64,000 nucleotides of DNA from Anaerolineae bacterium (GTDB lineage: Bacteria; Chloroflexota; Anaerolineae; Caldilineales; Caldilineaceae), in the NCBI GenBank assembly GCA_030432295.1, contig JAUIHI010000012.1, positions 62,001 to 126,000 on the forward strand, given 5' to 3'. The notes below the pieces were generated by a model. That model ran no database searches. It saw only the letters and a list, made by a program, of their open reading frames with translations, and was not told the DNA's origin. Positions within the stretch are counted from its first letter, which is position 1. Every line of letters starts with the position of its first letter. The position numbers were made by a program, and so were the translations under genes. Shown piece by piece: positions 43,998-52,698 of this stretch.

Positions 43998-45164
43998 TCA
44001 GACATTCTGTCGGTATTCCTGCACAAATTCGGGCCGAGGCGTCACCCCCAGGCCGGGACGGCTGGGCGCAGCAATCTGGCCCTCCTCCGCGCTGATGCTT
44101 TCCGCCACCAGATCGTAGAGCATCGGGTTGCTGCCTACGCTGAATTCGATGACAATGCCTGCAGGGCTGGCAAAGGCCAGGCTGACCCCGGCCATAAAGG
44201 AGAAGGCCGATCCCCAGCAGTGGGGGGCCAATTCGATCTGGTGGGTCTCGGCCAGAGCCGCGATGCGTCGCCCTTCGCTGACGCCGCCGCAGATGGCCAG
44301 GTCCGGCTGAAAGATGTCCGCGGCCCGGTGTGCGATGATATCCCGAAAGTCGAAACGGGTGAATTCGCTCTCGCCCACCGAAATGGGGATGTCTGTGCTG
44401 GCCCGCACTTCGGCGCAGCCCGCGTAGTTGTCGCTGTTGACCGGCTCCTCGAACCAGCGCAGATTGCACGCCTCCACCTCCCGGCAGAAGCGCTTGGCTT
44501 CGGGCACGCTGAAGGTTCCGTGGGCGTCCACCATCAGGTCGATATCCGGCCCCAGCGCGTCCCTGGCCGCTTTGACTCGGGCCACACTGTTGGCAACAGT
44601 GCCATCCATCACCCCCACACGCATCTTCACCCCGCCAAAGCCCCGGCTGGTGTAGCCCGTCACCTGTGTACCGATTGCGGCCACGTCGGCCCAGCCGCCG
44701 CTGGCATAGGCGGGCATCCGCTCCCTACAGGCCCCGCCCAGAAGTTGGACAACCGGTGTGTTCAGGTGTTTGCCCAGCAGGTCCCACAGGGCCATATCCA
44801 CCCCGCTGATGGCGGAGATGGTCAGCCCTCGGCGGCCCAGGACAGGAAAGCTCCGGCCCCGGCTCAGGGCGTAGTGATCCCGCACGCCGTTGTACATCAT
44901 CTCCCACAGTTTGTGGATGTGGCGGGCGTCCTGGCCGATGAGCAGGGGGCGCAGTTCGTGGCGGATGCAGGCGACGAGGGAAGCGCAGACCCCCGCGCTG
45001 CCCACCGCGGCCTTGGCTTCGCCGAAGCCCTGCAGGCCGTCTTCGGTGGTAATGGTGACGAGGGTCATATCAAAGCTGGCCAGACGGCCAAAGTCGGAGA
45101 TGTGCTGCTTTTCGGGTGGGATGGGGCACTGAAGCCATACGGCGTCGATGTCGCGAATGATCAT
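43998..45164 (-). CDS. Mandelate racemase/muconate lactonizing enzyme family protein
   Basis: A 388-residue enolase-superfamily enzyme. The metal ligands are Asp in LMVDAHGTFSVPEAKRF, Glu in LRWFEEPVNSDNYAG and Glu in PISVGESEFTRFD. The acid/base candidates are Lys in GGVKMRVGV and His in LAPHCWGSAFS. The pattern fits acid-sugar dehydratases, but the specific substrate cannot be assigned. It lies in a minus-strand run with a cupin, the PEP-hydrolase-like and the UPF0261 genes, which suggests one catabolic set. ATG 45164 is chosen by alignment. Confidence 0.88.
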   Translation of the reverse strand: MIIRDIDAVWLQCPIPPEKQHISDFGRLASFDMTLVTITTEDGLQGFGEAKAAVGSAGVCASLVACIRHELRPLLIGQDARHIHKLWEMMYNGVRDHYALSRGRSFPVLGRRGLTISAISGVDMALWDLLGKHLNTPVVQLLGGACRERMPAYASGGWADVAAIGTQVTGYTSRGFGGVKMRVGVMDGTVANSVARVKAARDALGPDIDLMVDAHGTFSVPEAKRFCREVEACNLRWFEEPVNSDNYAGCAEVRASTDIPISVGESEFTRFDFRDIIAHRAADIFQPDLAICGGVSEGRRIAALAETHQIELAPHCWGSAFSFMAGVSLAFASPAGIVIEFSVGSNPMLYDLVAESISAEEGQIAAPSRPGLGVTPRPEFVQEYRQNV

Positions 45165-45303
45165 AATTTCGACTTTCTGAAGTGGAGAGGCTGACGATGA
45201 AAAAGAGCTGGACGCAGATAAACGCTGAAAACGCAGATTTTCGCCACTGAATCGGCGCCTATCCACACGAATCCGCGTCCCGTTTTCTGTGCCATCATCT
45301 CGC

Positions 45304-45705
45304 CTATTTTCTCAAACTGGCCCACGGTTCTTGCTCGTGAACTTCGACCAACTGGTAGCCTTCGTCGCCCACGCAAGGGCCGAGAATGGCGATCAGCTTG
45401 GCCGTCTGGCTGCCGGTGTTGAAGGAAGCGTGGACCACATCCCCGGCAATGAAGACGCCATCGCCCGCGGAGAGGGTCGTGGATTCCTGGCCCACCCACT
45501 GCTCCACCGCGCCAGAGACGACGTAGATCACCTCTTCCTGGCCGGGGTGCATATGAAAGTTGTGGCCGCAGCCCGGTTCCAGGCTCACTTCGATGACGAC
45601 CAAATCCTTGGCCCCGGTGGTGGACGGGCGGCTCAGCCAGCCCATCACCCCCCAGTCCAGTTGGTCCCGTTCCATTGTGTTGCTTTTGATGAATTTGCCG
45701 TCCAT
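45304..45705 (-). CDS. Cupin-domain protein
   Basis: A 133-residue single-cupin protein. The metal motif is GCGHNFHMHPGQEEVIYVVS (G-x5-HxH-x3-4-E) and the second is GDVVHASFNTGSQTA. It may be an isomerase, a lyase or a small-molecule sensor. ATG 45705 lies just before the duplicated fragment at 45737. Confidence 0.82.
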   Translation of the reverse strand: MDGKFIKSNTMERDQLDWGVMGWLSRPSTTGAKDLVVIEVSLEPGCGHNFHMHPGQEEVIYVVSGAVEQWVGQESTTLSAGDGVFIAGDVVHASFNTGSQTAKLIAILGPCVGDEGYQLVEVHEQEPWASLRK

Positions 45706-45736
45706 TGGGTTCTCCGTTAAGTACTGCAAGCGAGCC

Positions 45737-45815
45737 GCTTGCGTTACAAATGCAACTCCGTAAACGCCCGAGCCTGCCCTTCGATCGCTGGTTCCACGGC
45801 CAGCCGCTTGATGCT
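45737..45815 (-). pseudogene. Duplicated 3' end of the PEP-hydrolase-like gene
   Basis: On the minus strand this 79-base piece encodes [23 protein letters not shown]-stop. The intact gene ends [23 protein letters not shown]-stop, at 45862-45940. Both copies are followed by GTAACGCAAGC. It is a diverged tandem copy of the gene's last codons plus the following hairpin sequence, without any start. Confidence 0.75.
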
Positions 45816-45868
45816 ACTTTTGTAACACGGGCTGTTAGCCCGTCTGCGGCGCAAGCTGACAGCTTGCG

Positions 45869-46699
45869 TTACAAATGCAACTCCGTAAATGCCTGGGCCT
45901 GCCCCTCAATCGCCGGTTCTACCGCCAGCCGCTCGATGCTGGATGCGCCGAAGAAACCCGCGATGCCTTCGGTGTGTTCGAAAATATATTGGGCGTCGGC
46001 GGGTTCGGCTATCGGCCCCCCGTGGCAGAGGACGAGAATCTCCGGGTTGACCGCCACCGCGGCGTCGCGCATGGCCTGCACTCGCTTGGCAGACTCGGCC
46101 AGGGTCAGCGCGGTATCCGCGCCGATGGAACCCTTCGTCGTCAGCCCCATATGGGGGACCAGCACATCCGCGCCAGCCTCGGCCATGGCCCGGGCTTCGT
46201 CGGGATTGAAAACATACGGGCAGGTGAGCATATCCAGCCGGTGGGCCTGGGCGATCATTTCCACCTCCAGCTCGTAGCCCATCCCTGTCTCCTCCAGATT
46301 GGCCCGCATCACCCCGTCGATCAGCCCGACCGTCGGGAAGTTCTGCACCCCATCGAAGCCCATCTCTTTGAGTTGGCGCAGAAAATGGGGCATCAGCCGG
46401 AAGGGGTCAGTGCCGCAGACGCCGGCCAGCACCGGCGTGTCCACCACCACCGGCAGCACTTCACTGGCCATCTCCACAACGATTGCGTTGGCGTCGCCGT
46501 AGGGCATCATCCCGGCCAGACTGCCCCGCCCGGCCATGCGATAGCGGCCAGAATTGTAGATGATAATCAGGTCCACCCCGCCCCGTTCGCTGAACTTGGC
46601 AGAGATGCCTGTGCCTGCGCCCGCACCGATAATCGGGCGGCCCGCAGAGACTTTGGCGCGCAGACGGCGCAGGGATTCGGATCGGGAAATGTAGGGCAT
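45869..46699 (-). CDS. Phosphoenolpyruvate hydrolase family protein (TIM-barrel)
   Basis: A 276-residue barrel of the PEP hydrolase family (formerly TIM-br_sig_trns), related to PEP mutase/isocitrate lyase. Landmarks are [40 protein letters not shown] and [20 protein letters not shown]. Family members act on C-C or C-O bonds of small acids. It starts 3 bases after the UPF0261 gene, its usual partner. Its 3' end is partly duplicated downstream. Confidence 0.87.
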   Translation of the reverse strand: MPYISRSESLRRLRAKVSAGRPIIGAGAGTGISAKFSERGGVDLIIIYNSGRYRMAGRGSLAGMMPYGDANAIVVEMASEVLPVVVDTPVLAGVCGTDPFRLMPHFLRQLKEMGFDGVQNFPTVGLIDGVMRANLEETGMGYELEVEMIAQAHRLDMLTCPYVFNPDEARAMAEAGADVLVPHMGLTTKGSIGADTALTLAESAKRVQAMRDAAVAVNPEILVLCHGGPIAEPADAQYIFEHTEGIAGFFGASSIERLAVEPAIEGQAQAFTELHL

Positions 46700-46702
46700 T
46701 GA

Positions 46703-47929
46703 TCAGCGTTCTCCTGTCAGGAAGTTCAATAGTTTTGTTGTTACTGCGTCTGCAAATGCGTCGTCGTTGATATTTGCTTCGACGACATCCACAGAAATAT
46801 CGGCCCTGGCGTTGAGTTGGATGGCGTCGAAAAGCGCGGCGTCGGCTTCCGGCCACCAGAAAAGGCCGTCAGGTGAATCGAGAACCGAGACGCCGTTGGC
46901 GGGCAGGAAGAAGGCGACTGGCCCGCTCGATGCGTTGGCCTTCTCGGCCAGGATGCGGCCCAGGCTGGCGTTCTCCTCCGGCGTCGTGCGCATCAGTGTA
47001 ACCGTCGGGTTCCAGACATAAAAGAGCCGGTCGTCGAATTTGGACGGCACATTTTCCCGCGGCCCAAAGTTCACCATATCCAGACAGCCCGGCGCGATGA
47101 CCTGGGGGATGCCTGCCTGGGCTGCCGCGTCCAGCCGGGTGGGGCCAGCCGTGAGCATCCCGCCCACCAGTTCGTCGGCCCATTCGGTAGTGGTCACGTC
47201 CAGCACACCCACAAAATAGCCCTCGCCGATAAGCTTTTCCATCATCCGCCCGCCCGCGCCGGTGGCGTGAAAGACCAGCACTTCGTAGCCAGCGGCCTCC
47301 AGCTTGGCCTTGCACTTGCCCACCAATTCGGTGGTGTTGCCAAACATCGACGCTGCGATGAGGGGTTTCGTCGCCAACGCCGGCGGTGTGGCTGTCGCCA
47401 TCCCGCAGACAGCCGCCACTGCGTTCGTGTAAATGCGGGCGCTGATGGAATTGACGCCGGCCACATCCACAATCGAGGGCAGCATCGCAATGTCACTGTC
47501 CCCCACATAGGCGGCCACATTCCCGCCCGCCAGGGTGCTGACCATCACCTTCGGCACGCTCAGAGGCAGGCCACGCATGGCCGTCGTGACTATCGTCGTC
47601 CCCGCGGAGCCGCCCATTCCCAGCACGCCCTGCACCCGGCCTGCGTCGTGCAACCGTTTGAGAATGGCAGCAGCGCCCTTCGCCATCACCCCAATCGCAG
47701 CGCCCCGATCCCCCGCCTTGCGCAGAGCCGCCAGGGACGATCCGCCGGCTTCGGCCACCGCCGCAGCGGAGATATCCGGTGCGAAGGAGGGTTCGCCGAT
47801 GACGCCGGTGTCGATGACCAAAGCGGTCAGCCCGCGCCGCTCGATCTCCACTTTGACGAAAGCGAAGTCCTCTCCTTTGGTGTCCAGCGCGCCGATGAGA
47901 GCGATAGTAGCGGATGGCATTTGGCTCAT
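46703..47929 (-). CDS. UPF0261/Tm-1-like ATP-binding protein
   Basis: A 408-residue protein. MPSATIALIGALDTKGEDFA, GVLGMGGSAGTTIVTTAMRG and VFHATGAGGRMMEKLIGEGY are hallmarks of UPF0261, the family of the tomato Tm-1 N-terminal domain. It is nearly always found next to a PEP-hydrolase-type barrel, as here; in plants the two are fused. The biochemical role is unsettled. It overlaps the YdeI-like gene by 4 bases. Confidence 0.9.
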   Translation of the reverse strand: MSQMPSATIALIGALDTKGEDFAFVKVEIERRGLTALVIDTGVIGEPSFAPDISAAAVAEAGGSSLAALRKAGDRGAAIGVMAKGAAAILKRLHDAGRVQGVLGMGGSAGTTIVTTAMRGLPLSVPKVMVSTLAGGNVAAYVGDSDIAMLPSIVDVAGVNSISARIYTNAVAAVCGMATATPPALATKPLIAASMFGNTTELVGKCKAKLEAAGYEVLVFHATGAGGRMMEKLIGEGYFVGVLDVTTTEWADELVGGMLTAGPTRLDAAAQAGIPQVIAPGCLDMVNFGPRENVPSKFDDRLFYVWNPTVTLMRTTPEENASLGRILAEKANASSGPVAFFLPANGVSVLDSPDGLFWWPEADAALFDAIQLNARADISVDVVEANINDDAFADAVTTKLLNFLTGER

Positions 47930-48408
47930 TTTCGTTGCTTCTCCCCAGCCTTGAGCAGCCGAATCATCTCGGCAATGCGTTCGGCACGGACTTCCGGGCG
48001 ACGTTTGGTGGCATCGATCCAGCGCAGATAGCCTTTGCGATAGAAGGTCGCCAGCCTCTGAAAGAAGGCCAGCGCTTCCGGTTCCGCGGCCAGCGCTTCG
48101 TTGATGTCATCTGCCAATTGCTCGACCTGTGGACCTTCGGCTCGGAGTTCTACCGTCACCGCCGCACCCACATCCAGCCTGCTGTCCCGCCGCCAGGCAG
48201 CGCCCAACGACAGAAAGTAGCCCTGCTCGTCTGCGCCCAGCGGACCGCGGACGGTACAGCCGTTGACTGTACCGGTGATGTGATGGCGATCTTTTTCGCC
48301 CCACACCGCGTTGGGATCGAAGGGCAGGCGAATCAGCGCGTGCCTGTCCTTTTGTTCAATCAGACCACTGAAACGCTGCACTGTCAAATCACTTTTTCCC
48401 TTCGGCAA
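47926..48408 (-). CDS. DUF1905/YdeI-like protein
   Basis: A 160-residue protein. The N-terminal barrel (FSGLIEQKDRHALIRLPFDP, then HITGTVNGCTVRGPL) is DUF1905, and the C-terminal helix YRKGYLRWIDATKRRPEVRA-ERIAEMI is the YdeI/OmpD-associated tail. The function is not settled. Its ATG lies 20 bases inside the M20 peptidase gene and its stop overlaps the UPF0261 start. Confidence 0.8.
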   Translation of the reverse strand: MPKGKSDLTVQRFSGLIEQKDRHALIRLPFDPNAVWGEKDRHHITGTVNGCTVRGPLGADEQGYFLSLGAAWRRDSRLDVGAAVTVELRAEGPQVEQLADDINEALAAEPEALAFFQRLATFYRKGYLRWIDATKRRPEVRAERIAEMIRLLKAGEKQRK

Positions 48409-49777
48409 AGCGCTTTAACAACTGGCAATAGGCCGCCTGGCCTTTGACAAAACTGCTCAGGCGGAAGAACTCATCCGGCGCGTGCGCGCCCTCGTCCCGC
48501 AGGCCAAAGCCAAAGCTGACGGTGTATGCGCCCAGCTCGTCCAGAAAGACGCCGGTGATGGGAATGCTGCCACCGCTGCGCACGTGATAGGGTTCGCTGC
48601 CGTAGAGTTCGCGCAGGACATCGGCCACCACTACATTGCCCCAGTGGTCCGCGGTGGTGACGTAGGGTTTGCCGCCGGTCTCTTCCGGGGTGACAGTGGC
48701 GGTGACGCCGGGGGGCGTGTGCTTCGCCACGTGGGCCTTCACCAGTTCCACAATCTTTTCCGGGCGCTGGTTGCTGACCAGCCGGCAGGTAATTTTGGCG
48801 TGGGCCTCGTTGGGCAGGACAGTTTTGATACCCTCGCCCTGAAAGCCGCTCCACATCCCGTTGACTTCCAGCGTGGGCCGCGCCCAGACCCGCTCCCGGG
48901 TGGTGTAGCCCGCTTCGCCGTAGGTGGCCTCCAGGCCCAGATTGTCCAGATACTCTTCTTCGTCGAAGGGGACACGGGCGATGGCAGCCCGCTCGTCGTC
49001 GGTCAGGTCGGCCACATCGTCGTAGAAGCCATCCACGGCAATGCGTCCGTCGGCGTCGTGCATAGATGCCAGCAGTTCGGCCAGGACGTGGGCAGGGTTG
49101 CGGATTGTGCCCCCGTAGCCGCCGGAGTGGAGGTCGGTCTTGGCCCCTTTGACGTCGATTTGCAGGCCGCAGATGCCCCGCAGTGCGATGAGCAGAATGC
49201 CTTCGCTGTCGCTCCACTGGCCGCCGTCCGCGCTGACGGCCAGGTCACAGGCGAAGAGCTTCTTGTGCTTGGCCAGAAAGCCAGGAATCTGAGGAGAGCC
49301 GATCTCCTCCTGGCCCTCAAAACAGAATTTGAGGTTGACGGGCAGGCTGCCTTCGCCCTTCAGCAGGGCCTCGACCGCCAGAATGGGGACGAGCATATTG
49401 CCTTTGTCGTCGGACGCACCCCGGGCGAAGATTTTGTCGCCGTCGATGCGCGGCTCAAAGGGTGGACTGGTCCAGAGATGGAGGGGGTCTGCGGGCTGGA
49501 CGTCGAAGTGGCCGTAAATGAGGATCGTCGGCTGGCCCTCCGCGTGCAGCCAATCGCCGTAGACGACCGGGTGGCCCGCGGTGGGCAGCAACTGGACATT
49601 CTCCGCGCCCGCGGCCTGCAGACGGGCCACCACCCACTCGCCGGCCCGTTGCACATCGCCCTTGTGGGCGGGCAGGGCCGAGATGCTGGGGATGCGCAGG
49701 AAGTCGAGGAGTTCGTCCTGAAAGCGAGGCTGGTGGGCGTCGAGATAGGTTTGGTAGGTGGGCGTACGGTTGGGCAT
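48389..49777 (-). CDS. M20-family dipeptidase
   Basis: A 462-residue zinc peptidase of the M20 (carnosinase-like) group. The ligands are in LIYGHFDVQPADPLHLWTSP (His, Asp), FARGASDDKGNMLVPILAVE (bridging Asp), CFEGQEEIGSP (catalytic and binding Glu) and the SADGGQWSD region. It probably completes peptide breakdown in the cytoplasm and heads the minus-strand set that runs down to the cupin gene. Confidence 0.92.
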   Translation of the reverse strand: MPNRTPTYQTYLDAHQPRFQDELLDFLRIPSISALPAHKGDVQRAGEWVVARLQAAGAENVQLLPTAGHPVVYGDWLHAEGQPTILIYGHFDVQPADPLHLWTSPPFEPRIDGDKIFARGASDDKGNMLVPILAVEALLKGEGSLPVNLKFCFEGQEEIGSPQIPGFLAKHKKLFACDLAVSADGGQWSDSEGILLIALRGICGLQIDVKGAKTDLHSGGYGGTIRNPAHVLAELLASMHDADGRIAVDGFYDDVADLTDDERAAIARVPFDEEEYLDNLGLEATYGEAGYTTRERVWARPTLEVNGMWSGFQGEGIKTVLPNEAHAKITCRLVSNQRPEKIVELVKAHVAKHTPPGVTATVTPEETGGKPYVTTADHWGNVVVADVLRELYGSEPYHVRSGGSIPITGVFLDELGAYTVSFGFGLRDEGAHAPDEFFRLSSFVKGQAAYCQLLKRFAEGKK

Positions 49778-50479
49778 TGGGGTGGGGTCTCCTCTCGTGG
49801 CTGATCGGATGCGATAGGTGCATTATCGGTCAGACACGGGAGGAGCCCACATTCCGCATTAGACAATTTCCGGATTTTGGTATTGTTCGGCACTGGTAAA
49901 TCCGTGCAAAACATGAATTCCGATCATTCTGGATCCAACAATGGTTCATCAAAAGCCTTCGATTCTTTGAAGTGCGGCTGATCAGCCAATTCTGGCTACT
50001 AATTTCAAAGCTTTCAGCCAGAAGTTGTCGTTTTCGTAGGGAAACCCGGTTGTTCATGACCATTTTGGAGCTACGATTCCGTTTATTCCTCAATTCCACT
50101 CAAAACAGGTGCGGAATGTGGGGAGGAGAGTCAAGGGCAACGAATTATGTTTTATTTTTTGCTAATACGTTCAGGTGGTTCCGTCATTGACGGACGCGGA
50201 GGTAGAGGGGCACGTGCGGTCGGTGGTGGAGATGGTGGTGAGGAAGGTATGAGGATGCGTGTCCAATGGGAGTTTGTCAATCTTCCGCATCGGTGATACT
50301 CTGCGATGGAATTTACATTCGTTGGCCCCCATCACATCCATTCAACACTCCCCGGCCGGGTTTGTATTGTCAACATTTTTCCCGCGCGTTCATTTCAGAT
50401 GCTTTGCGGCATTAATTTTGTGGTCAATTTTTACCCGAACTATTGCAAGGCAATAAATTTTCATTAGCGGAGTGCAGCT
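49778..50479. other. Intergenic border of the AT-rich block
   Basis: No convincing gene. Base composition drops from GC-rich to AT-rich here. A GC-rich stretch at about 50187-50252 encodes, on the plus strand, LTDAEVEGHVRSVVEMVVRK-V-stop with no start, perhaps a gene remnant. A minus-strand open frame at 49830-50099 has no recognisable features and I do not call it. The end of the gap has an AT-rich stretch before the first protease gene, likely with its promoter. Confidence 0.5.
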
Positions 50480-52585
50480 ATGGGTAAGTACGTTCAGAAC
50501 ATTTTCTCTATTGAAATAAGACGAAAGCACAAATATTTTGCATTGATACTCTGCTGCTTATTATTCTCTGTCTCCCGTCCCGTGACAGCCTTTAATATCT
50601 TGGGCAGGACGCCAGATGGGGTGCCTTATCGACATGACAACAGCCAACCTATTAAATACTATATCAATCTGGGTAGTTTTGAAAATGCAGCAAATCGAGA
50701 TGATATCATTCAAGAAATTCGTAATGCCTTTCAGGAAATAGAGGAACAACCTCAAATCAACGTGCAATTTGAATATGCTGGTGAGACTACTCGTCTTCCA
50801 GCGCGGGATGAAATAAATGTAGTCTATCTTGATCATACTAGTAGTTATGGGATTGTAACTAATTACAATTTATCAGATGGACTTATTCATTCGGCAGACA
50901 TTGGCATTAATGGTACAACACATGGTTCTGGTCCTTTTGGCCTAGCATTGCACGAGATATGTCATTTTCTTGGGCTCGATCATTCTTCTACGGGAGCAGA
51001 TTCTGCCGTTTATGAAGCTACTGTAAATGGAAAATTATCTGCAGATGATATCGCAGGGCTTGCAACCCTTTATCCTAATCCTGACTTTCTATTGTCAAGC
51101 ACCACAGGCTCCATCAGCGGACAAGTCTTGCTGGATCAAGGCAGCCCAGCCGATGCTAGACTGGTAGCCTACGACATAGCCCAAACCGATCAACCACGTA
51201 TTGTAACTCGTAACACCAATGCTGATGGCACTTTTGAACTGGTAGGCATTCCGCCCGGGGAATATCGGATTGTCGCAGAATCTCTTAGTGGTGATGGTGG
51301 CTGGTTTATTCACCAACATTTGAAGGCAGGACAAACATATACTGTCACCGCCGGTAATATCATCACAAATGAGATAGTAAATATCCAGAGACAAGAAGCG
51401 TTGAAACCATATACATTATTTCAAAATTCTGGAATAGGTGAAGCGATTTATAGCAGTTTATCAGACAAGATTTATCTGTTGCCTATGTCCTATAGAATAG
51501 CCAACGGCAATGTACACGTTATTGATCGAGGTGGAGTGCTACACGCTGTAATAGCCGTTAAGGCAACGACACTCAAATTTTCACCCGACGGAACCCGGCT
51601 TTACGCACTGGGGTTGGAGGAACCTTCCATATCTGTCATTGACATCTCACCGGATAGTTCAACGCAATATCAGATTCTTTCAAAGATCGAATTGCCCGAA
51701 TGGCCCCATGATATCGCAGTTACATCATCAAATGTCGCCTATATAGCAACTGGTCATAATAGTGAAAATGCTGCTAATAATGAAAACAAAATTTTGGTGA
51801 TCGACATGAACAACAATACCATTGTTGATATTATTCCAACCACCAGAAGAAACCTTTACATTTCACTCTCGGCAGATGAGAAAAGGGCCTATGTTGGAAC
51901 ATACGATCCCTATCCAATCCAAATAGTTGAAATCGATATTGACCCAGAAAGCTCAACATATCACTCTATTCTACAACAAGAGTCTGTTGGCCATAATGCA
52001 TATTGGCATATTATACCGAGCGCAGATGGACGGTTCCTGTTCCAAGGCACTACTGACGGCCTGAGTGTTTGGAATGCGACGGATTATACTCTCATCAAAC
52101 AGATTCATACTGGCTTTTACAACAGGCGATTCGTTCAGGCAGGAAATGGTAAATATATCGTGCTTCTTGGAAAGGACGATTCCGAGATAAACACAGAGTT
52201 AAACAATTACAAACTGAGTTTACTAGACACCCAATCGCTTGAAATCGCTTATGAGTTAATAATTGGTGGTAGTGACGTGAAATACATTGACACTGGCACA
52301 GATGATAGCACTGTGTTTCTAACAGGTTATGGTGGACTTGCTGAGGTCGTACTTCCATTTGCGACACCAACTGCCACACCTACGCCAACCAACACACCAA
52401 CTGCCACACCTACGCCAACCAACACACCAACTGCTACACCTACGCCAACCAACACACCAACTGCTACACCTACGCCAACCAACACACCAACTGCTACACC
52501 TACGCCAACCAACACACCAACTGCTACGTCAGTGGCGACGCCGGAATATCATATCTTTCTACCTGCAATTCAGACAGGTATCTGA
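50480..52585 (+). CDS. Secreted matrixin-like metalloprotease with propeller and Thr-Pro stalk
   Basis: A 701-residue secreted protein. A signal anchor is at residues 18-38 ([20 protein letters not shown]). A zincin domain has [11 protein letters not shown] at about 158-168 (HExxHxxGxxH). A carboxypeptidase-regulatory-like beta-sandwich ([20 protein letters not shown]) spans about 210-270. A YVTN-type beta-propeller follows ([20 protein letters not shown] and similar). Then comes a Thr/Pro stalk of five decapeptides ([10 protein letters not shown]) and a C-terminus [12 protein letters not shown]. It likely cleaves extracellular protein or peptide. It is AT-rich compared with its neighbours. 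Confidence 0.82.
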   Translation: MGKYVQNIFSIEIRRKHKYFALILCCLLFSVSRPVTAFNILGRTPDGVPYRHDNSQPIKYYINLGSFENAANRDDIIQEIRNAFQEIEEQPQINVQFEYAGETTRLPARDEINVVYLDHTSSYGIVTNYNLSDGLIHSADIGINGTTHGSGPFGLALHEICHFLGLDHSSTGADSAVYEATVNGKLSADDIAGLATLYPNPDFLLSSTTGSISGQVLLDQGSPADARLVAYDIAQTDQPRIVTRNTNADGTFELVGIPPGEYRIVAESLSGDGGWFIHQHLKAGQTYTVTAGNIITNEIVNIQRQEALKPYTLFQNSGIGEAIYSSLSDKIYLLPMSYRIANGNVHVIDRGGVLHAVIAVKATTLKFSPDGTRLYALGLEEPSISVIDISPDSSTQYQILSKIELPEWPHDIAVTSSNVAYIATGHNSENAANNENKILVIDMNNNTIVDIIPTTRRNLYISLSADEKRAYVGTYDPYPIQIVEIDIDPESSTYHSILQQESVGHNAYWHIIPSADGRFLFQGTTDGLSVWNATDYTLIKQIHTGFYNRRFVQAGNGKYIVLLGKDDSEINTELNNYKLSLLDTQSLEIAYELIIGGSDVKYIDTGTDDSTVFLTGYGGLAEVVLPFATPTATPTPTNTPTATPTPTNTPTATPTPTNTPTATPTPTNTPTATPTPTNTPTATSVATPEYHIFLPAIQTGI
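52364..52528 (+). repeat. 30-bp tandem repeat coding the Thr-Pro stalk
   Basis: Five near-identical 30-base units (ACACCAACTGCTACACCTAC-type) and part of a sixth. Differences are limited to a C/T change in the third base of Ala codons, so the array expanded recently. Confidence 0.9.
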
Positions 52586-52698
52586 AGGCCCTCAATGGTT
52601 TCTTGATGGGATAGTTTTTCATGATCGACAAAGCACGGAAAACCCAAAACAGTCCGAATGTGTGGGATGATTCCGCCTCACGAGAAGGATACATTGGC

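Noticed and set aside
49830-50099. A minus-strand frame of 89 codons in the AT-rich border
   Set aside because: There is no ribosome binding site, no homology I can recognise, and its composition fits non-coding DNA.
52364-52528. Possible CRISPR-like direct repeat
   Set aside because: The units are contiguous, in frame and code for a Thr-Pro stalk.
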